From Marinobacter sp050379415 (GTDB lineage Bacteria > Pseudomonadota > Gammaproteobacteria > Pseudomonadales > Oleiphilaceae): a stretch of DNA of 64,000 bases. Location: the NCBI RefSeq assembly GCF_050379415.1, contig NZ_JBNRLS010000001.1:62001-126000 (forward strand). The letters run 5' to 3'. Under the pieces are notes generated by a model. That model was given only the letters and a program-made list of their open reading frames with translations. It ran no database searches and had not been told where the DNA came from. Position numbers and translations under genes: made by a program. Below are positions 52,133-60,887 of the stretch, in pieces (the first letter of the stretch is position 1; each line of letters opens with the position of its first letter).

Positions 52133-52720
52133 ATGCCTTTCCGCCCTGCCCTGGAAACCGTGACTGTTCGGGCTACCGCTCTGGCGCTGGCCGCGGTGCT
52201 GACCGGCTGCGGCTTTCAGTTGCGGGGTACCTCGCCGGTGCCGGCGGCATTACAACCGCTGGCCGTGAACTGCGGTTCGCAGATCCCGGACACGCTGTGC
52301 CTGTCCGTAAAGGAGCAACTGGAACTGGGTGGGCTTGAAACCGCAGACGCAGCGAACGCCGCCTTTGTCCTTGGTCTGAAGTCCTACTCCCAGGATCGCC
52401 GGGCCTCGGCCATTACCGTCCGGGCGGCCGCTGCCGAATATACCCTGACCCAGACTGTCCGCATCGAGCTGATCACCGATGACCGGATCCCGCTGATCGC
52501 GGACACCGAGCTGAGTGCCCGGGAGAGCTACCGGTACGATGAAACCAATATCCTGGCCAAGCAACGGGAACAGGACGAGCTGGAACAGCGCATGAACGAC
52601 CGGCTGGCCCAGCAGATCCTGTTCCGCCTGGCACCCATGACGGAAGCCCGGATCCAGTCGATCCGCGAGGACTATCGGGCCAGCAATCCACCGGTAGAAC
52701 CCGACGCCGATCAGCCATGA
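52133..52720 (+). CDS. lptE: LPS-assembly lipoprotein LptE
   Basis: A 195-residue outer-membrane lipoprotein that plugs the LptD barrel. The signal ends in lipobox LTGC with the acylated C26, followed by GFQLRGTSPVPAAL, typical of LptE (RlpB). It starts one base after the leuS stop and overlaps holA by 4 bp. Confidence 0.94.
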   Translation: MPFRPALETVTVRATALALAAVLTGCGFQLRGTSPVPAALQPLAVNCGSQIPDTLCLSVKEQLELGGLETADAANAAFVLGLKSYSQDRRASAITVRAAAAEYTLTQTVRIELITDDRIPLIADTELSARESYRYDETNILAKQREQDELEQRMNDRLAQQILFRLAPMTEARIQSIREDYRASNPPVEPDADQP

Positions 52721-53724
52721 AGACCCAACCGGCCCAGCTCCCTCAACTGCTCAAGAAAGGTCTGGCCCCGGTGTACCTGGTTTCCGGGGATGAGCCCCTG
52801 CTGGTGCAGGAATGCTGCGACCAGATCCGCAAGGCGGCACGGGAAACGGGTTTTCATGACCGTTTGACCTTCCATGCCGACCAGCAGCTGAACTGGAGCA
52901 CGGTGGCGGAAGAGTTCAATGCCATGTCCCTGTTTGCCGAAAAGCGACGGATCGAGATCCACCTGCCCACGGGCAAACTCGGCGATGGCCGCTCGGTGCT
53001 GGAACAGGTACTCCAGCAGCCTCCCGAAGACATCATTCTGCTGCTGATCAGCACCCGCCTTGATGCCGCCGAGACCCGGCGTAAATGGTACAAGGAGCTG
53101 CAGGGCAAGGGCGTTCACGTCCCGGTCTGGCCGGTGGACGCCGACAAGTTTGAAAGCTGGCTACAGCAGCGTGCCAACCGTCAGGGGCTGCATCTGACCC
53201 GGGGTGCGCTGGCCATGCTTGCGGAACGACTGGAAGGCAACCTGCTGGCCGCCAGCCAGGAGCTGGACCGACTGGCCCTGCTGACCAATGGCAACACCAT
53301 TGACGAGGAAACCATCGAGCAGGCGGTTCAGGACAGTTCCCGCTTCAATGGCTTTGAACTGGTGCTGGAGTTGCTCGCGGGCAGAGCGCCCCATGCCGGG
53401 AAAATGATCGGAGTGCTGCAACAGGAAGGCGAAAATCCGCTGGGCCTGCTGGCCGTGCTGAACCGGGACCTCAACCTGGTGGCCGAGCTTCGGGCAGCGG
53501 CGAGCCAGGGTGAGAACCCGGCGGCCTTCCTGAAGAAGCGGGGCGTGTTCCAGCCCCAACGTGCACGGGTGCTCGAACGTGCCGCCCGCCGCCTTAGCCC
53601 CGGCCAGCTGCAACAGGCCACCCGCCTGTGCAGCCAGATCGACCGCGCAGCCAAGGGTTTCGATGATCTCTCCCCCTGGCAGTACCTCCGGGATATGTCC
53701 GCTCTTCTCGCTGCAAAACCGTGA
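52717..53724 (+). CDS. holA: DNA polymerase III delta subunit
   Basis: A 335-residue clamp-loader subunit that opens the beta clamp. Features are the N-terminal VYLVSGDEPLLVQECCDQIR, the AAA+-like fold without a functional P-loop, and the C-terminal helical collar with QRARVLERAARRLSPGQL. Full-length. Last gene of leuS-lptE-holA. Confidence 0.94.
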   Translation: MKTQPAQLPQLLKKGLAPVYLVSGDEPLLVQECCDQIRKAARETGFHDRLTFHADQQLNWSTVAEEFNAMSLFAEKRRIEIHLPTGKLGDGRSVLEQVLQQPPEDIILLLISTRLDAAETRRKWYKELQGKGVHVPVWPVDADKFESWLQQRANRQGLHLTRGALAMLAERLEGNLLAASQELDRLALLTNGNTIDEETIEQAVQDSSRFNGFELVLELLAGRAPHAGKMIGVLQQEGENPLGLLAVLNRDLNLVAELRAAASQGENPAAFLKKRGVFQPQRARVLERAARRLSPGQLQQATRLCSQIDRAAKGFDDLSPWQYLRDMSALLAAKP

Positions 53725-53834
53725 CCTGGGTCAATCGACTGAAATCCGTTCATATTCAGGCCATTCCCGTACTTGACAGTTTTTCCGGTTCAGGCGCATT
53801 GTAATCGCACCATCTAACCAAGGAGGTGCCTGAA

Positions 53835-54098
53835 ATGAGTGTTCAAGAAGAACTCAAGAAACTGTCGGAAAAAGTCAAACAGTACCGGGATGAAGCCCGA
53901 GTTCAGCTCCATCTGGCCCGCGAAGACGTCAAGGACGAGTGGGATGATCTGGAGCAGGACTGGGACAGGTTCCGTACCAAGATGGATCAGGTTCTGCATG
54001 ATGCCGAGAACGCCAGCCAGGAAGCCCGCCAAACTGCGCAAAAACTCGGCGAAGACCTGAAGACCGGCTACCAGAATATCCGCAAAAAGCTCAAGTAA
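53835..54098 (+). CDS. Small coiled-coil protein of unknown function
   Basis: An 87-residue, highly charged, almost entirely helical protein with heptad-like patterning throughout (EELKKLSEKVKQYRDEA, then EDVKDEWDDLEQDWDRF) and no membrane segment or signal. I do not recognise a characterised family. The ATG at 53835 lies 9 bases after AAGGAGGT, an unusually strong ribosome site that suggests abundant expression. A TTGACA lies at 53773-53778, but no -10 box at good spacing. A strong terminator follows, so it appears monocistronic. Confidence 0.8.
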   Translation: MSVQEELKKLSEKVKQYRDEARVQLHLAREDVKDEWDDLEQDWDRFRTKMDQVLHDAENASQEARQTAQKLGEDLKTGYQNIRKKLK

Positions 54099-54139
54099 AG
54101 CGACCGCGACCCGTCACAAGGTCGCAAATTCCTGCCCCG

Positions 54140-54163
54140 AAGACCCTCGTATCGAGGGTCTTT
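54140..54163 (+). terminator. Intrinsic terminator of the coiled-coil gene
   Basis: A perfect 10-bp stem, AAGACCCTCG and CGAGGGTCTT, with a three-base loop, ending in TTTGT, 42 bp after the stop codon. Confidence 0.8.
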
Positions 54164-54214
54164 GTGCCATACTTCACGGTAGAAGTGAACGAAGCGTCAG
54201 ATTTTGTGACTTCA

Positions 54215-54234
54215 GCCTGTCCCCTATGACAGGC
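54215..54234 (+). promoter_or_regulatory. Small hairpin upstream of the endonuclease-like gene
   Basis: GCCTGTC and GACAGGC form a 7-bp stem with a 6-base loop, about 47 bp before the next start codon. TATAAA lies at about 54270, very close to the ATG. An operator or leader hairpin are both possible. Confidence 0.35.
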
Positions 54235-54280
54235 CTGAACGGACAGGGCGCTTCCAGACACTGCGAGGTATAAATGGGGT

Positions 54281-54916
54281 ATGAAAAAGCTTCCGATCCT
54301 TTCCGCTGCCTTCCTCCTACTGATCGCCACCACCGCCGTTATCGGCCAGAACACCCGGTTCAGTGACCCGGATACCGTCATCAGGGACGAGTTCTGGGGC
54401 AAACTGTACGCCGATGGCGGGCAATCCTTTTTCTGCGATACACCCTTTACCAGCAAAGGTTTCCTGCTGACGGATGGATATGTGTATCCCCTGGCGGACA
54501 TTCGCAGCGCGCTTTCCTGCGGGACGTCACGCCAATGCGAGCAGGACAACCGCTACCGTCAGATCGCCTCGGACCTGCACAACATGGTCCCGGTGCGTAA
54601 CCGGATCGAGATGCAGCGCCGCAACGTTCGCTACGACAACATCGGCGATGTTGCCAAGCCCGATGAGTGTGGTATCCGGGCCAGTGCCCAGTTTTTCGAG
54701 CCGCCCGGGCGCGTCAAGGGCGACGTGGCGCGGACCATGGCCTACATGGTCAGCACCTATGACCTGCCGTGGCTGGGTGCCACCTCGGTGTTCAAGGGCT
54801 GGAACCGGCAGGATCCACCGGATGACAATGAACTGACCCGCCACCGCCGGATCGCGGAAATCCAGGGCAACGAAAACCCGTTTGTAAATAATCCGGAGCA
54901 GTTGGAACAGCTCTGA
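54281..54916 (+). CDS. Endonuclease I-family protein lacking the catalytic Glu-His
   Basis: A 211-residue exported protein (signal peptide about 1-22) related to EndA/Vvn periplasmic nucleases. Matching blocks are YRQIASDLHNMVPV (92-105), GRVKGDVARTMAYM (143-156), FKGWNRQDPPDDNEL and RRIAEIQGNENPFV (189-202). The family's WEHVVP motif, which supplies the general-base His, aligns with GYVYP at 66-70, so both Glu and His are lost. Cys residues remain (C52, C80, C86, C130). A nuclease by descent, it is probably inactive or has another role. The assignment to the family rests on my own alignment. Confidence 0.78.
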   Translation: MKKLPILSAAFLLLIATTAVIGQNTRFSDPDTVIRDEFWGKLYADGGQSFFCDTPFTSKGFLLTDGYVYPLADIRSALSCGTSRQCEQDNRYRQIASDLHNMVPVRNRIEMQRRNVRYDNIGDVAKPDECGIRASAQFFEPPGRVKGDVARTMAYMVSTYDLPWLGATSVFKGWNRQDPPDDNELTRHRRIAEIQGNENPFVNNPEQLEQL

Positions 54917-54952
54917 CCAGATTGCCCTGAAGCGCAGCAGCCCGGAAAAAGA

Positions 54953-54978
54953 AAAGGCAGGTCCGCGGACCTGCCTTT
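54953..54978. terminator. Bidirectional terminator
   Basis: A perfect 26-bp palindrome, AAAGGCAGGTCCG then CGGACCTGCCTTT, with A residues before and T residues after. It lies between the convergent endonuclease-like and acyl-CoA dehydrogenase genes and can serve both. Confidence 0.85.
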
Positions 54979-55003
54979 CACGTTCCAGACCGTCAGACAG
55001 CGA

Positions 55004-56794
55004 TCAGAACTCTTCTGCGGTCAGCGCCATCATGGCATCGCTGCCACTGCGGATGCCTTCCGCCAGGGAGACCGTCTTCGGCAGCAGCCGGTCAAAGTAG
55101 AAGCGCGCAGTCTTCACTTTGCCGGAATAGAAACCGGAGGTGTCACCTGCTGCCTGGGGCGCAGCCGCCTTGACGATCTTCGCCCACATGTAACCCAGGG
55201 CTGTCAGGCCGAACAGGTCCAGGTAATCCACCGAGGCGGCACCAACGGCATCCGGCGAGTTGCCGGCCTGACCAAGGACATGCTCGGTCACGTCATCGAG
55301 ACGCTCCACCGCAGCGGCCAGAGGCTCCAGGAACGGGTGCAGGTGTTCGTTGTCGGCATTTTCCTCGAGGAAATTGGCCACGTCCTGGGCGAACAGTTCG
55401 TACAGTTTGCCCTGGCTGCCAACCACCTTGCGACCCATCAGATCCAGCGCCTGGATGCCGTTGGTACCCTCGTAGATCTGGGTAATCCGGCAGTCCCGGA
55501 CCAGCTGTTCCTGGCCCCACTCACGGACGAAACCGTGGCCACCAAATACCTGCTGACCCAGGATACAGGCCTCGAGACCGCGGTCGGTCAGGAACGCCTT
55601 GGCCACCGGTGTGAGCAGCGCCACCATACCCTCGGCGTGCTTGCGACGCTCGTCGTCATCCGCGTACTTGGAGATATCCAGCCACTGGGCCACATAGGTG
55701 GAGAAGGCTCGACCACCTTCAACATAGCCCTTCATGGTCAGCAGCATGCGGCGCACGTCCGGATGCACGATGATCGGGTCAGCGGCCTTTTCGGGCTGCT
55801 GGGCACCGGTCGGGGCACGGCTCTGGATGCGGTCCAGGGCGTATTCGCGGGCATTCTGCAGGGAAGCTTCCGCAGCCCCGATACCCTGGATGCCTACGCC
55901 CAGGCGCTCGTAGTTCATCATGGTGAACATGGCGGCCAGGCCCTTGTTCTCCTCGCCGACCAGCCAGCCCTTGGCGCCGTCGAAGTTCATGACGCAGGTG
56001 GCGGAGCCCTTGATGCCCATCTTCTTCTCGATGGAGCCACAGCTGAAGCTGTTGCGCTCACCCAGGGAGCCGTCCTCGTTCACCAGGAACTTGGGCACCA
56101 GGAACAGGGAAATACCCTTCGGCCCCTTCGGCGCGTCCGGGAGCTTGGCCAGCACGAGGTGGATGATGTTCTCCGCCATGTCGTGCTCGCCCCAGGTGAT
56201 GAAGATCTTGGTGCCGGTGACATTGAACGAGCCATCATCATTGGGCTCGGCCTTGGTACGGATGATGCCCAGGTCGGTGCCGGCGTGAGGCTCGGTCAGG
56301 TCCATGGCACCGGACCAGACACCGGAATACATGTTGGGCAGGTATTTTTCCTTCAGCTCCTGACTGCCGTGGGCATCCAGGGCCAGGCAGGCACCGGCGG
56401 TCAGCATCGGGGCCAGACCAAAGGCCATGTTGGCACCCTGCATCATTTCCTCGAACTGGGCCACCAGGGTCTTGGGCATACCCATGCCACCGAATTCCGG
56501 GTTACCACCCAGACCGTTCCAGCCACCTTCCACGATGGTCTGGTAGGCTTCCTTGAAGCCGTCCGGGGCGGTCACTTCGCCGTTATCCCATTTGCTGCCC
56601 TGCTCATCCGCTTCGCGGTTCAGGGGGGCCAGAACGCCACCGGCGATCTTGCCGGCCTCCTCGAGGATGGCATCCGCGGTTTCGGGGTCCACGTTCTCGG
56701 CCACCCTGGGCAGGGATGCCCAAAGCGCAGGCGCATCAAATACTTCATTCAGCACGAAGCGAATGTCACGTAACGGTGCCTGATATTCAGCCAT
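55004..56794 (-). CDS. Acyl-CoA dehydrogenase (long, FadE-type)
   Basis: A 596-residue FAD-dependent acyl-CoA dehydrogenase for the first step of beta-oxidation. The FAD/substrate-binding middle region (DLTEPHAGTDLG, GTKIFITWGEHD) and the region holding the catalytic Glu (ITQIYEGTNGIQALDLMGRK) are intact. The N- and C-terminal extensions are those of the roughly 600-residue subgroup. It is paralogous to the next gene upstream at 57000. Chain-length preference cannot be read off. Confidence 0.92.
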   Translation of the reverse strand: MAEYQAPLRDIRFVLNEVFDAPALWASLPRVAENVDPETADAILEEAGKIAGGVLAPLNREADEQGSKWDNGEVTAPDGFKEAYQTIVEGGWNGLGGNPEFGGMGMPKTLVAQFEEMMQGANMAFGLAPMLTAGACLALDAHGSQELKEKYLPNMYSGVWSGAMDLTEPHAGTDLGIIRTKAEPNDDGSFNVTGTKIFITWGEHDMAENIIHLVLAKLPDAPKGPKGISLFLVPKFLVNEDGSLGERNSFSCGSIEKKMGIKGSATCVMNFDGAKGWLVGEENKGLAAMFTMMNYERLGVGIQGIGAAEASLQNAREYALDRIQSRAPTGAQQPEKAADPIIVHPDVRRMLLTMKGYVEGGRAFSTYVAQWLDISKYADDDERRKHAEGMVALLTPVAKAFLTDRGLEACILGQQVFGGHGFVREWGQEQLVRDCRITQIYEGTNGIQALDLMGRKVVGSQGKLYELFAQDVANFLEENADNEHLHPFLEPLAAAVERLDDVTEHVLGQAGNSPDAVGAASVDYLDLFGLTALGYMWAKIVKAAAPQAAGDTSGFYSGKVKTARFYFDRLLPKTVSLAEGIRSGSDAMMALTAEEF

Positions 56795-56938
56795 TTGAAA
56801 CTCTCCACAAGATTCCAGTCAGTCTTTGCAGGGCGCGGGAGGTCAAATTCCTGACCGCGAAGCCTGCTCGGCTATGTGTCCGCTGAAAGTTATGTTGTTA
56901 TGGGCCGGTATTTTACCCGAAACCCCATCAGAACACAT

Positions 56939-56971
56939 GAAAAAAGCCCGCCTCCGGGGAGCACGGGCTTT
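56939..56971 (-). terminator. Intrinsic terminator of the second acyl-CoA dehydrogenase
   Basis: Read on the minus strand, AAAGCCCG and CGGGCTTT form a stem with a 13-base loop, followed by TTTT, about 30 bp after the stop at 57000. The downstream paralogue at 56794 is therefore probably transcribed separately. Confidence 0.75.
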
Positions 56972-56999
56972 CTGGCTCAGAACGCTAACGAAGCCCGCC

Positions 57000-58799
57000 T
57001 CAGATGGCGAAAGCTTCTTCCGGCATGTCCAGCAGCGTATCCGCGCCGGCCAGCATGGTTTCAGCGTGCGCCCTGGACCGCGGCAGCATGCGCTTGAAGT
57101 AGAAGCGCGCTGTCTGGACCTTGGCGTTGTAGAACATTTCCTCGGTGGTACCCTCAACCATCTTGTCCAGGGCCACCTTCGCCATACGGGCCCACAGGTA
57201 GGCGAATACGGCGTAACCGGAGTACATCAGGTAGTCCACGGAGGCCGCACCCACTTCCTCGCGGTTCTTCATGGCGGCCATGCCCACCTTGGTGGTCAGC
57301 TCGCCCCACTCCTTGTTGATCGCGGCCAGCGGCTCGATGAATTCCTTCAGCTGCTCGTTATCCGCGTTCTCCTTGCAGAATACGTGTACCAGCTTGGTGA
57401 AGCCCTTGAGGGATTCGCCCTGGGTCATCAGGACCTTACGGCCCAGCAGGTCCAGTGCCTGGATACCGGTGGTACCCTCGTAGATCATGCCGATACGCGA
57501 GTCACGCACGTTCTGCTCCATGCCCCACTCGGAGATGAAGCCATGGCCACCGAATACCTGCATACCCAGGTTGGCGGACTCGTAACCGATCTCGGTCAGG
57601 AACGCCTTGGCGATCGGAGTCAGGAAGCCCAGCAGCGCGTCCGCCTGCTTGCGCTCTTCCTCGTTCTTGCCACTGTGAACCACGTCCACCTGCTGGCCGG
57701 CCAGGTAAATCAGGGCACGGGCACCCTCGGCCACGGCCTTCTGGGTCAGCAGCATGCGACGTACGTCCGGGTGTACGATGATCGGATCAGCGATACCTTC
57801 CGGGTTCTTCGGGCCGCTCAGTGAGCGCATGGCCAGACGTTCCTTGGCGTACGCCAGGGAACCCTGGAAGCCCAGTTCGGCCGCACCCAGGCCCTGAATG
57901 GCGGTACCGATACGGGCAGTGTTCATGAAGGTGAACATGCAGTTCAGGCCCTTGTTCTCCGGCCCGATCAGCCAGCCCTTGGCGCCGTCGAAGTTCATGA
58001 CACAGGTGGCGTTACCGTGGATACCCATCTTGTGCTCGAGGGAGCCACAGGATACCGCGTTGCGTTCACCGGCGGAGCCGTCTTCGTTTGGCAGCTGCTT
58101 GGGCACGATGAACAGGGAGATACCCTTGGTACCTTCCGGTGCGCCAGGCAGGCGGGCCAGAACGATGTGGACGATGTTCTCGGCCATGTCGTGCTCGCCG
58201 GCGGAGATGAAGATCTTGGTGCCGGTGATACTGTAGGTGCCGTCGGCGTTGGGCTCGGCCTTACTACGCAGTGTACCCAGGTCGGAACCACAGTGCGGCT
58301 CGGTCAGGCACATGGTGCCGGTCCACTCGCCGCTGATCAGCTTGGTCAGGTAGGTCTGCTTCTGCTCTTCGGTGCCGTGGGCTTCAATGGTGTTGGTCGC
58401 GCCGTGGCTCAGGCCCGGGTACATGCCCCAGGACCAGTTGGAAGTACCAACCATTTCGCTCATGACCAGGCCGAGTGAATGTGGCAGGCCCTGGCCACCG
58501 TAGTTGGGATCGGCGGTCATGGACGGCCAGCCACCCTCGACGTACTGCTGGTATGCTTCCTTGAAGCCGGTCGGTGTCTTCACACCGTCCTCGATCAAGG
58601 TGCAGCCTTCCCGGTCACCCACCTGGTTCAGCGGAGACAGTACCTGCTCACAGAACTTTGCACCTTCCTGGATAATGGCGTCCACCATATCGGGAGTGGC
58701 GTCTTCGGCACCTTCCAGACTGGCGTAATGCTGCTCGCTGTCCAGCAGCTCGTTCATAACAAATTTGATGTCACGCAGGGGCGCTTTGTATTCAGGCAT
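57000..58799 (-). CDS. Acyl-CoA dehydrogenase (long, FadE-type)
   Basis: A 599-residue paralogue of the 55004 gene with the same architecture: CLTEPHCGSDLG, TGTKIFISAGEHD and the catalytic-Glu region GMIYEGTTGIQALDLLGRK. The ATG at 58799 (MPEYKAPLRDIKFVMNE) has GAGGTGG upstream. A tandem PsrA-like operator lies about 100 bp before the start, which suggests induction by long-chain fatty acids or acyl-CoA. Confidence 0.92.
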   Translation of the reverse strand: MPEYKAPLRDIKFVMNELLDSEQHYASLEGAEDATPDMVDAIIQEGAKFCEQVLSPLNQVGDREGCTLIEDGVKTPTGFKEAYQQYVEGGWPSMTADPNYGGQGLPHSLGLVMSEMVGTSNWSWGMYPGLSHGATNTIEAHGTEEQKQTYLTKLISGEWTGTMCLTEPHCGSDLGTLRSKAEPNADGTYSITGTKIFISAGEHDMAENIVHIVLARLPGAPEGTKGISLFIVPKQLPNEDGSAGERNAVSCGSLEHKMGIHGNATCVMNFDGAKGWLIGPENKGLNCMFTFMNTARIGTAIQGLGAAELGFQGSLAYAKERLAMRSLSGPKNPEGIADPIIVHPDVRRMLLTQKAVAEGARALIYLAGQQVDVVHSGKNEEERKQADALLGFLTPIAKAFLTEIGYESANLGMQVFGGHGFISEWGMEQNVRDSRIGMIYEGTTGIQALDLLGRKVLMTQGESLKGFTKLVHVFCKENADNEQLKEFIEPLAAINKEWGELTTKVGMAAMKNREEVGAASVDYLMYSGYAVFAYLWARMAKVALDKMVEGTTEEMFYNAKVQTARFYFKRMLPRSRAHAETMLAGADTLLDMPEEAFAI

Positions 58800-58897
58800 G
58801 GAATCCACCTCGGTTCTCGGTCTCAGCTGAAACAGGGTTAACAGCCTTTGGCCTTGGTTTGCTCAGACACCACAACGACACTCGCTGCGGCCTTAAT

Positions 58898-58924
58898 TAA
58901 ACACTTGTTTGAAACATACGTTTA
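58898..58924. promoter_or_regulatory. Tandem PsrA/FadR-like operator
   Basis: Two abutting sites of the form AAAC-N4-GTTT: AAACACTTGTTT (58899-58910) and, from the next base, GAAACATACGTTTA (58911-58924). The Pseudomonas PsrA consensus is (G/C)AAAC-N2-4-GTTT(G/C). They are about 100 bp upstream of the acyl-CoA dehydrogenase start. The rest of the 302-bp gap shows nothing I can name. Confidence 0.6.
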
Positions 58925-59101
58925 CTGGCACAGAATTGTCAATAGCCGGATGGAAAATTTGTCTGGGGTGGCCCGCCATCCGGGCACAGGAAAACACCCT
59001 GCCCTGGTGGCGGGGAAAGGGTGTCGGCGAGTATTTCAGGGCTGATGCGGGGGCGAAGGTGCCGGGCGCTTTGGAGGCAGCCGGCACACAGTCAGGTCAG
59101 T

Positions 59102-59794
59102 TCAGGGTTCAAGAAGTGGGCCGATATTGAGGTAGCGCGCCAGGGCGGCGGGTTCCGGCTGCTCGAGCCACGGCAGGACCCCGAGGCAGGGGGTGCCGAG
59201 ATGGGTGGTCAGGTAATTGAGGGTTTCCTGTTCGCAGTCCATGGCCTCGCTTTCGACGCGGTTGGCGACCCAGCCCGCAACAGCGAGGCCATCCGAGCGT
59301 ATGGCTTCGGCGCTCAATAGGGCATGGTTGATGCAGCCGAGTTTGAGGGCGACGACGAGGATGACCGGCATGTCCAGTTCACGGGGCATGGCGGCGTAGG
59401 TTTCCCGGTCGTTCAGGGGCACGCGCCAGCCACCGGCGCCTTCGACGAGCAGCAGGTCCGCGGGCTGGATCTGGAGGCCGCGGCAGAAGCCGATCAGGCG
59501 CTGTGCGGTGACGGTTTTGCCGGCCTGTTGGGCGGCGACATGGGGGGCGATGGCCGGTTCCAGGGCGATGGGGTTGATCTGGTCATAGGGGAGTTTTTCG
59601 GTGATGGCCTGTTGGAGCATCAGGGCATCTTCGTTGCGGAGGCCTTCGGGGGTCTGGTCGCAGCCGGAGGCGATGGGCTTCATGGCCAGGGTGCGTTTGC
59701 CCTGGGCTTTGGCTGCCTCGAGTATGGCAGCGGAGACCATTGTTTTGCCGACACCGGTGTCGGTGCCGGTTACGAAATAACTTTTTTTGGCCAT
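59102..59794 (-). CDS. bioD: Dethiobiotin synthetase
   Basis: A 230-residue P-loop carboxylase that closes the ureido ring of dethiobiotin from DAPA, CO2 and ATP. Walker A is GTDTGVGKT at 10-18; substrate-site segments MKPIASGCDQTPEG and LLVEGAGGWRVPL are present. Full-length. It follows bioC on the minus strand with a 271-bp gap holding family B copy 10. Confidence 0.95.
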   Translation of the reverse strand: MAKKSYFVTGTDTGVGKTMVSAAILEAAKAQGKRTLAMKPIASGCDQTPEGLRNEDALMLQQAITEKLPYDQINPIALEPAIAPHVAAQQAGKTVTAQRLIGFCRGLQIQPADLLLVEGAGGWRVPLNDRETYAAMPRELDMPVILVVALKLGCINHALLSAEAIRSDGLAVAGWVANRVESEAMDCEQETLNYLTTHLGTPCLGVLPWLEQPEPAALARYLNIGPLLEP

Positions 59795-59846
59795 CTTGGG
59801 CGTAACTCTCTTTAAACTTTTACTTTGGGTGGAAGCTCAGGAGGTG

Positions 59847-60010
59847 GAATCTCTTTCCAGGACACGCTACGAGCACCCCTTCGGGGTCCAGCCAGCAATC
59901 ACAGATTGCTGTCGTTCGGCTGTCGCATGAAGCTTCGCTTCATAAACGCTCGGCCTCACCCATGTGCGCTTGTTTCGGGCCGTCCATGGCCCTCAACAGT
60001 CCCGGAGTGA
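59847..60010. repeat. Family B hairpin element, copy 10 (with core insertion)
   Basis: A copy of about 164 bp with the same ~85-nt core insertion as the element at 5609, including the CAGCAATCACAGATTGCTG and ATGAAGCTTCGCTTCAT hairpins. The terminal arms are badly decayed; only about CCAGGAC/GTCCCGG still pairs. Boundaries are approximate. Confidence 0.75.
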
Positions 60011-60065
60011 TTGCCCCGCGTCAGACCCAGACTTCAGTGGTTAAATCGCCCCTGAATTTTTAGAG

Positions 60066-60887
60066 TCACGGAGCTCGCCAAAAAACAAATGCGGATTCGT
60101 AGGTCGCGAGAATACAACCATCGTCCTCCGATGGATAAGCCCGGGACATCAATTTGAAGCGCCCTGGAGCGGTAACTGACTTCCTCCGTCCCTCACCCTT
60201 GAAACCAGCACCTAGCAGCTTCAATTCCCGGTTCAGCGCCATCGGCCTCCCATAAGGCAAACGAATGGTTTCAGTGACCAGGCCCGCCCCCGGTAAAACA
60301 TTATTCGTGATATCGCGCCAGGCTTCTGGCTTTTCGAATCGGTTCACATGGGGCTGACCGGGATCGGCAGCAGCCCAGGCCTGTTTCAGCTCCCAGAGGG
60401 TGCCATCCAGCAAGGTGGAAATGGCTAACCGCCCTTCCGGCCGGAGAAGCCGGCGGCACTGGGCCAGGACCGTTCCTGGGTGCTGGCACCACTGGATCAT
60501 CAGGTTGCTGAAAACCAGGTCAAAGGTGTCCGCTGAAAACGGTAAGGATTCGGCGTCGGCGGTGAGCCATTGGATGCTTTCCGGGCTCGAGGATCTGGCT
60601 TTTTCGATCATCCCGGGTGAGAGGTCCACGCCGACAATTTGCGCTTCCGGGAACCGTTTCTGCAGCGCCCGGGTAAACCATCCGGTGCCGCAACCAAGAT
60701 CAAGAATGGTACGGGGAGCTGCGTTTTGCTGGGTCAAGCGCGCCAGCATGGCGTCTCCCATCCGGCGCTGCAGGCGGGAAGCCTGTTCGTAGGTAGTCGA
60801 AGCCCTGCCGAATTCCCGGGCGATATCGCTCTTGGCGGCCGGAACGGGCTGGCCCAGTGACTCTGGCGGTGTCCGGATTACGCCCAT
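60066..60887 (-). CDS. bioC: Malonyl-ACP O-methyltransferase
   Basis: A 273-residue class I SAM methyltransferase that caps malonyl-ACP as a methyl ester to start biotin synthesis. Motif I is ILDLGCGTGWFTRAL; motif II/III region includes FDLVFSNLMIQWC, characteristic of BioC. The ATG at 60887 has GGAG 6 bases upstream inside bioF, overlapping the bioF end by 10 bp. No bioH lies between bioF and bioC, where Pseudomonas-type clusters carry it. Confidence 0.93.
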   Translation of the reverse strand: MGVIRTPPESLGQPVPAAKSDIAREFGRASTTYEQASRLQRRMGDAMLARLTQQNAAPRTILDLGCGTGWFTRALQKRFPEAQIVGVDLSPGMIEKARSSSPESIQWLTADAESLPFSADTFDLVFSNLMIQWCQHPGTVLAQCRRLLRPEGRLAISTLLDGTLWELKQAWAAADPGQPHVNRFEKPEAWRDITNNVLPGAGLVTETIRLPYGRPMALNRELKLLGAGFKGEGRRKSVTAPGRFKLMSRAYPSEDDGCILATYESAFVFWRAP

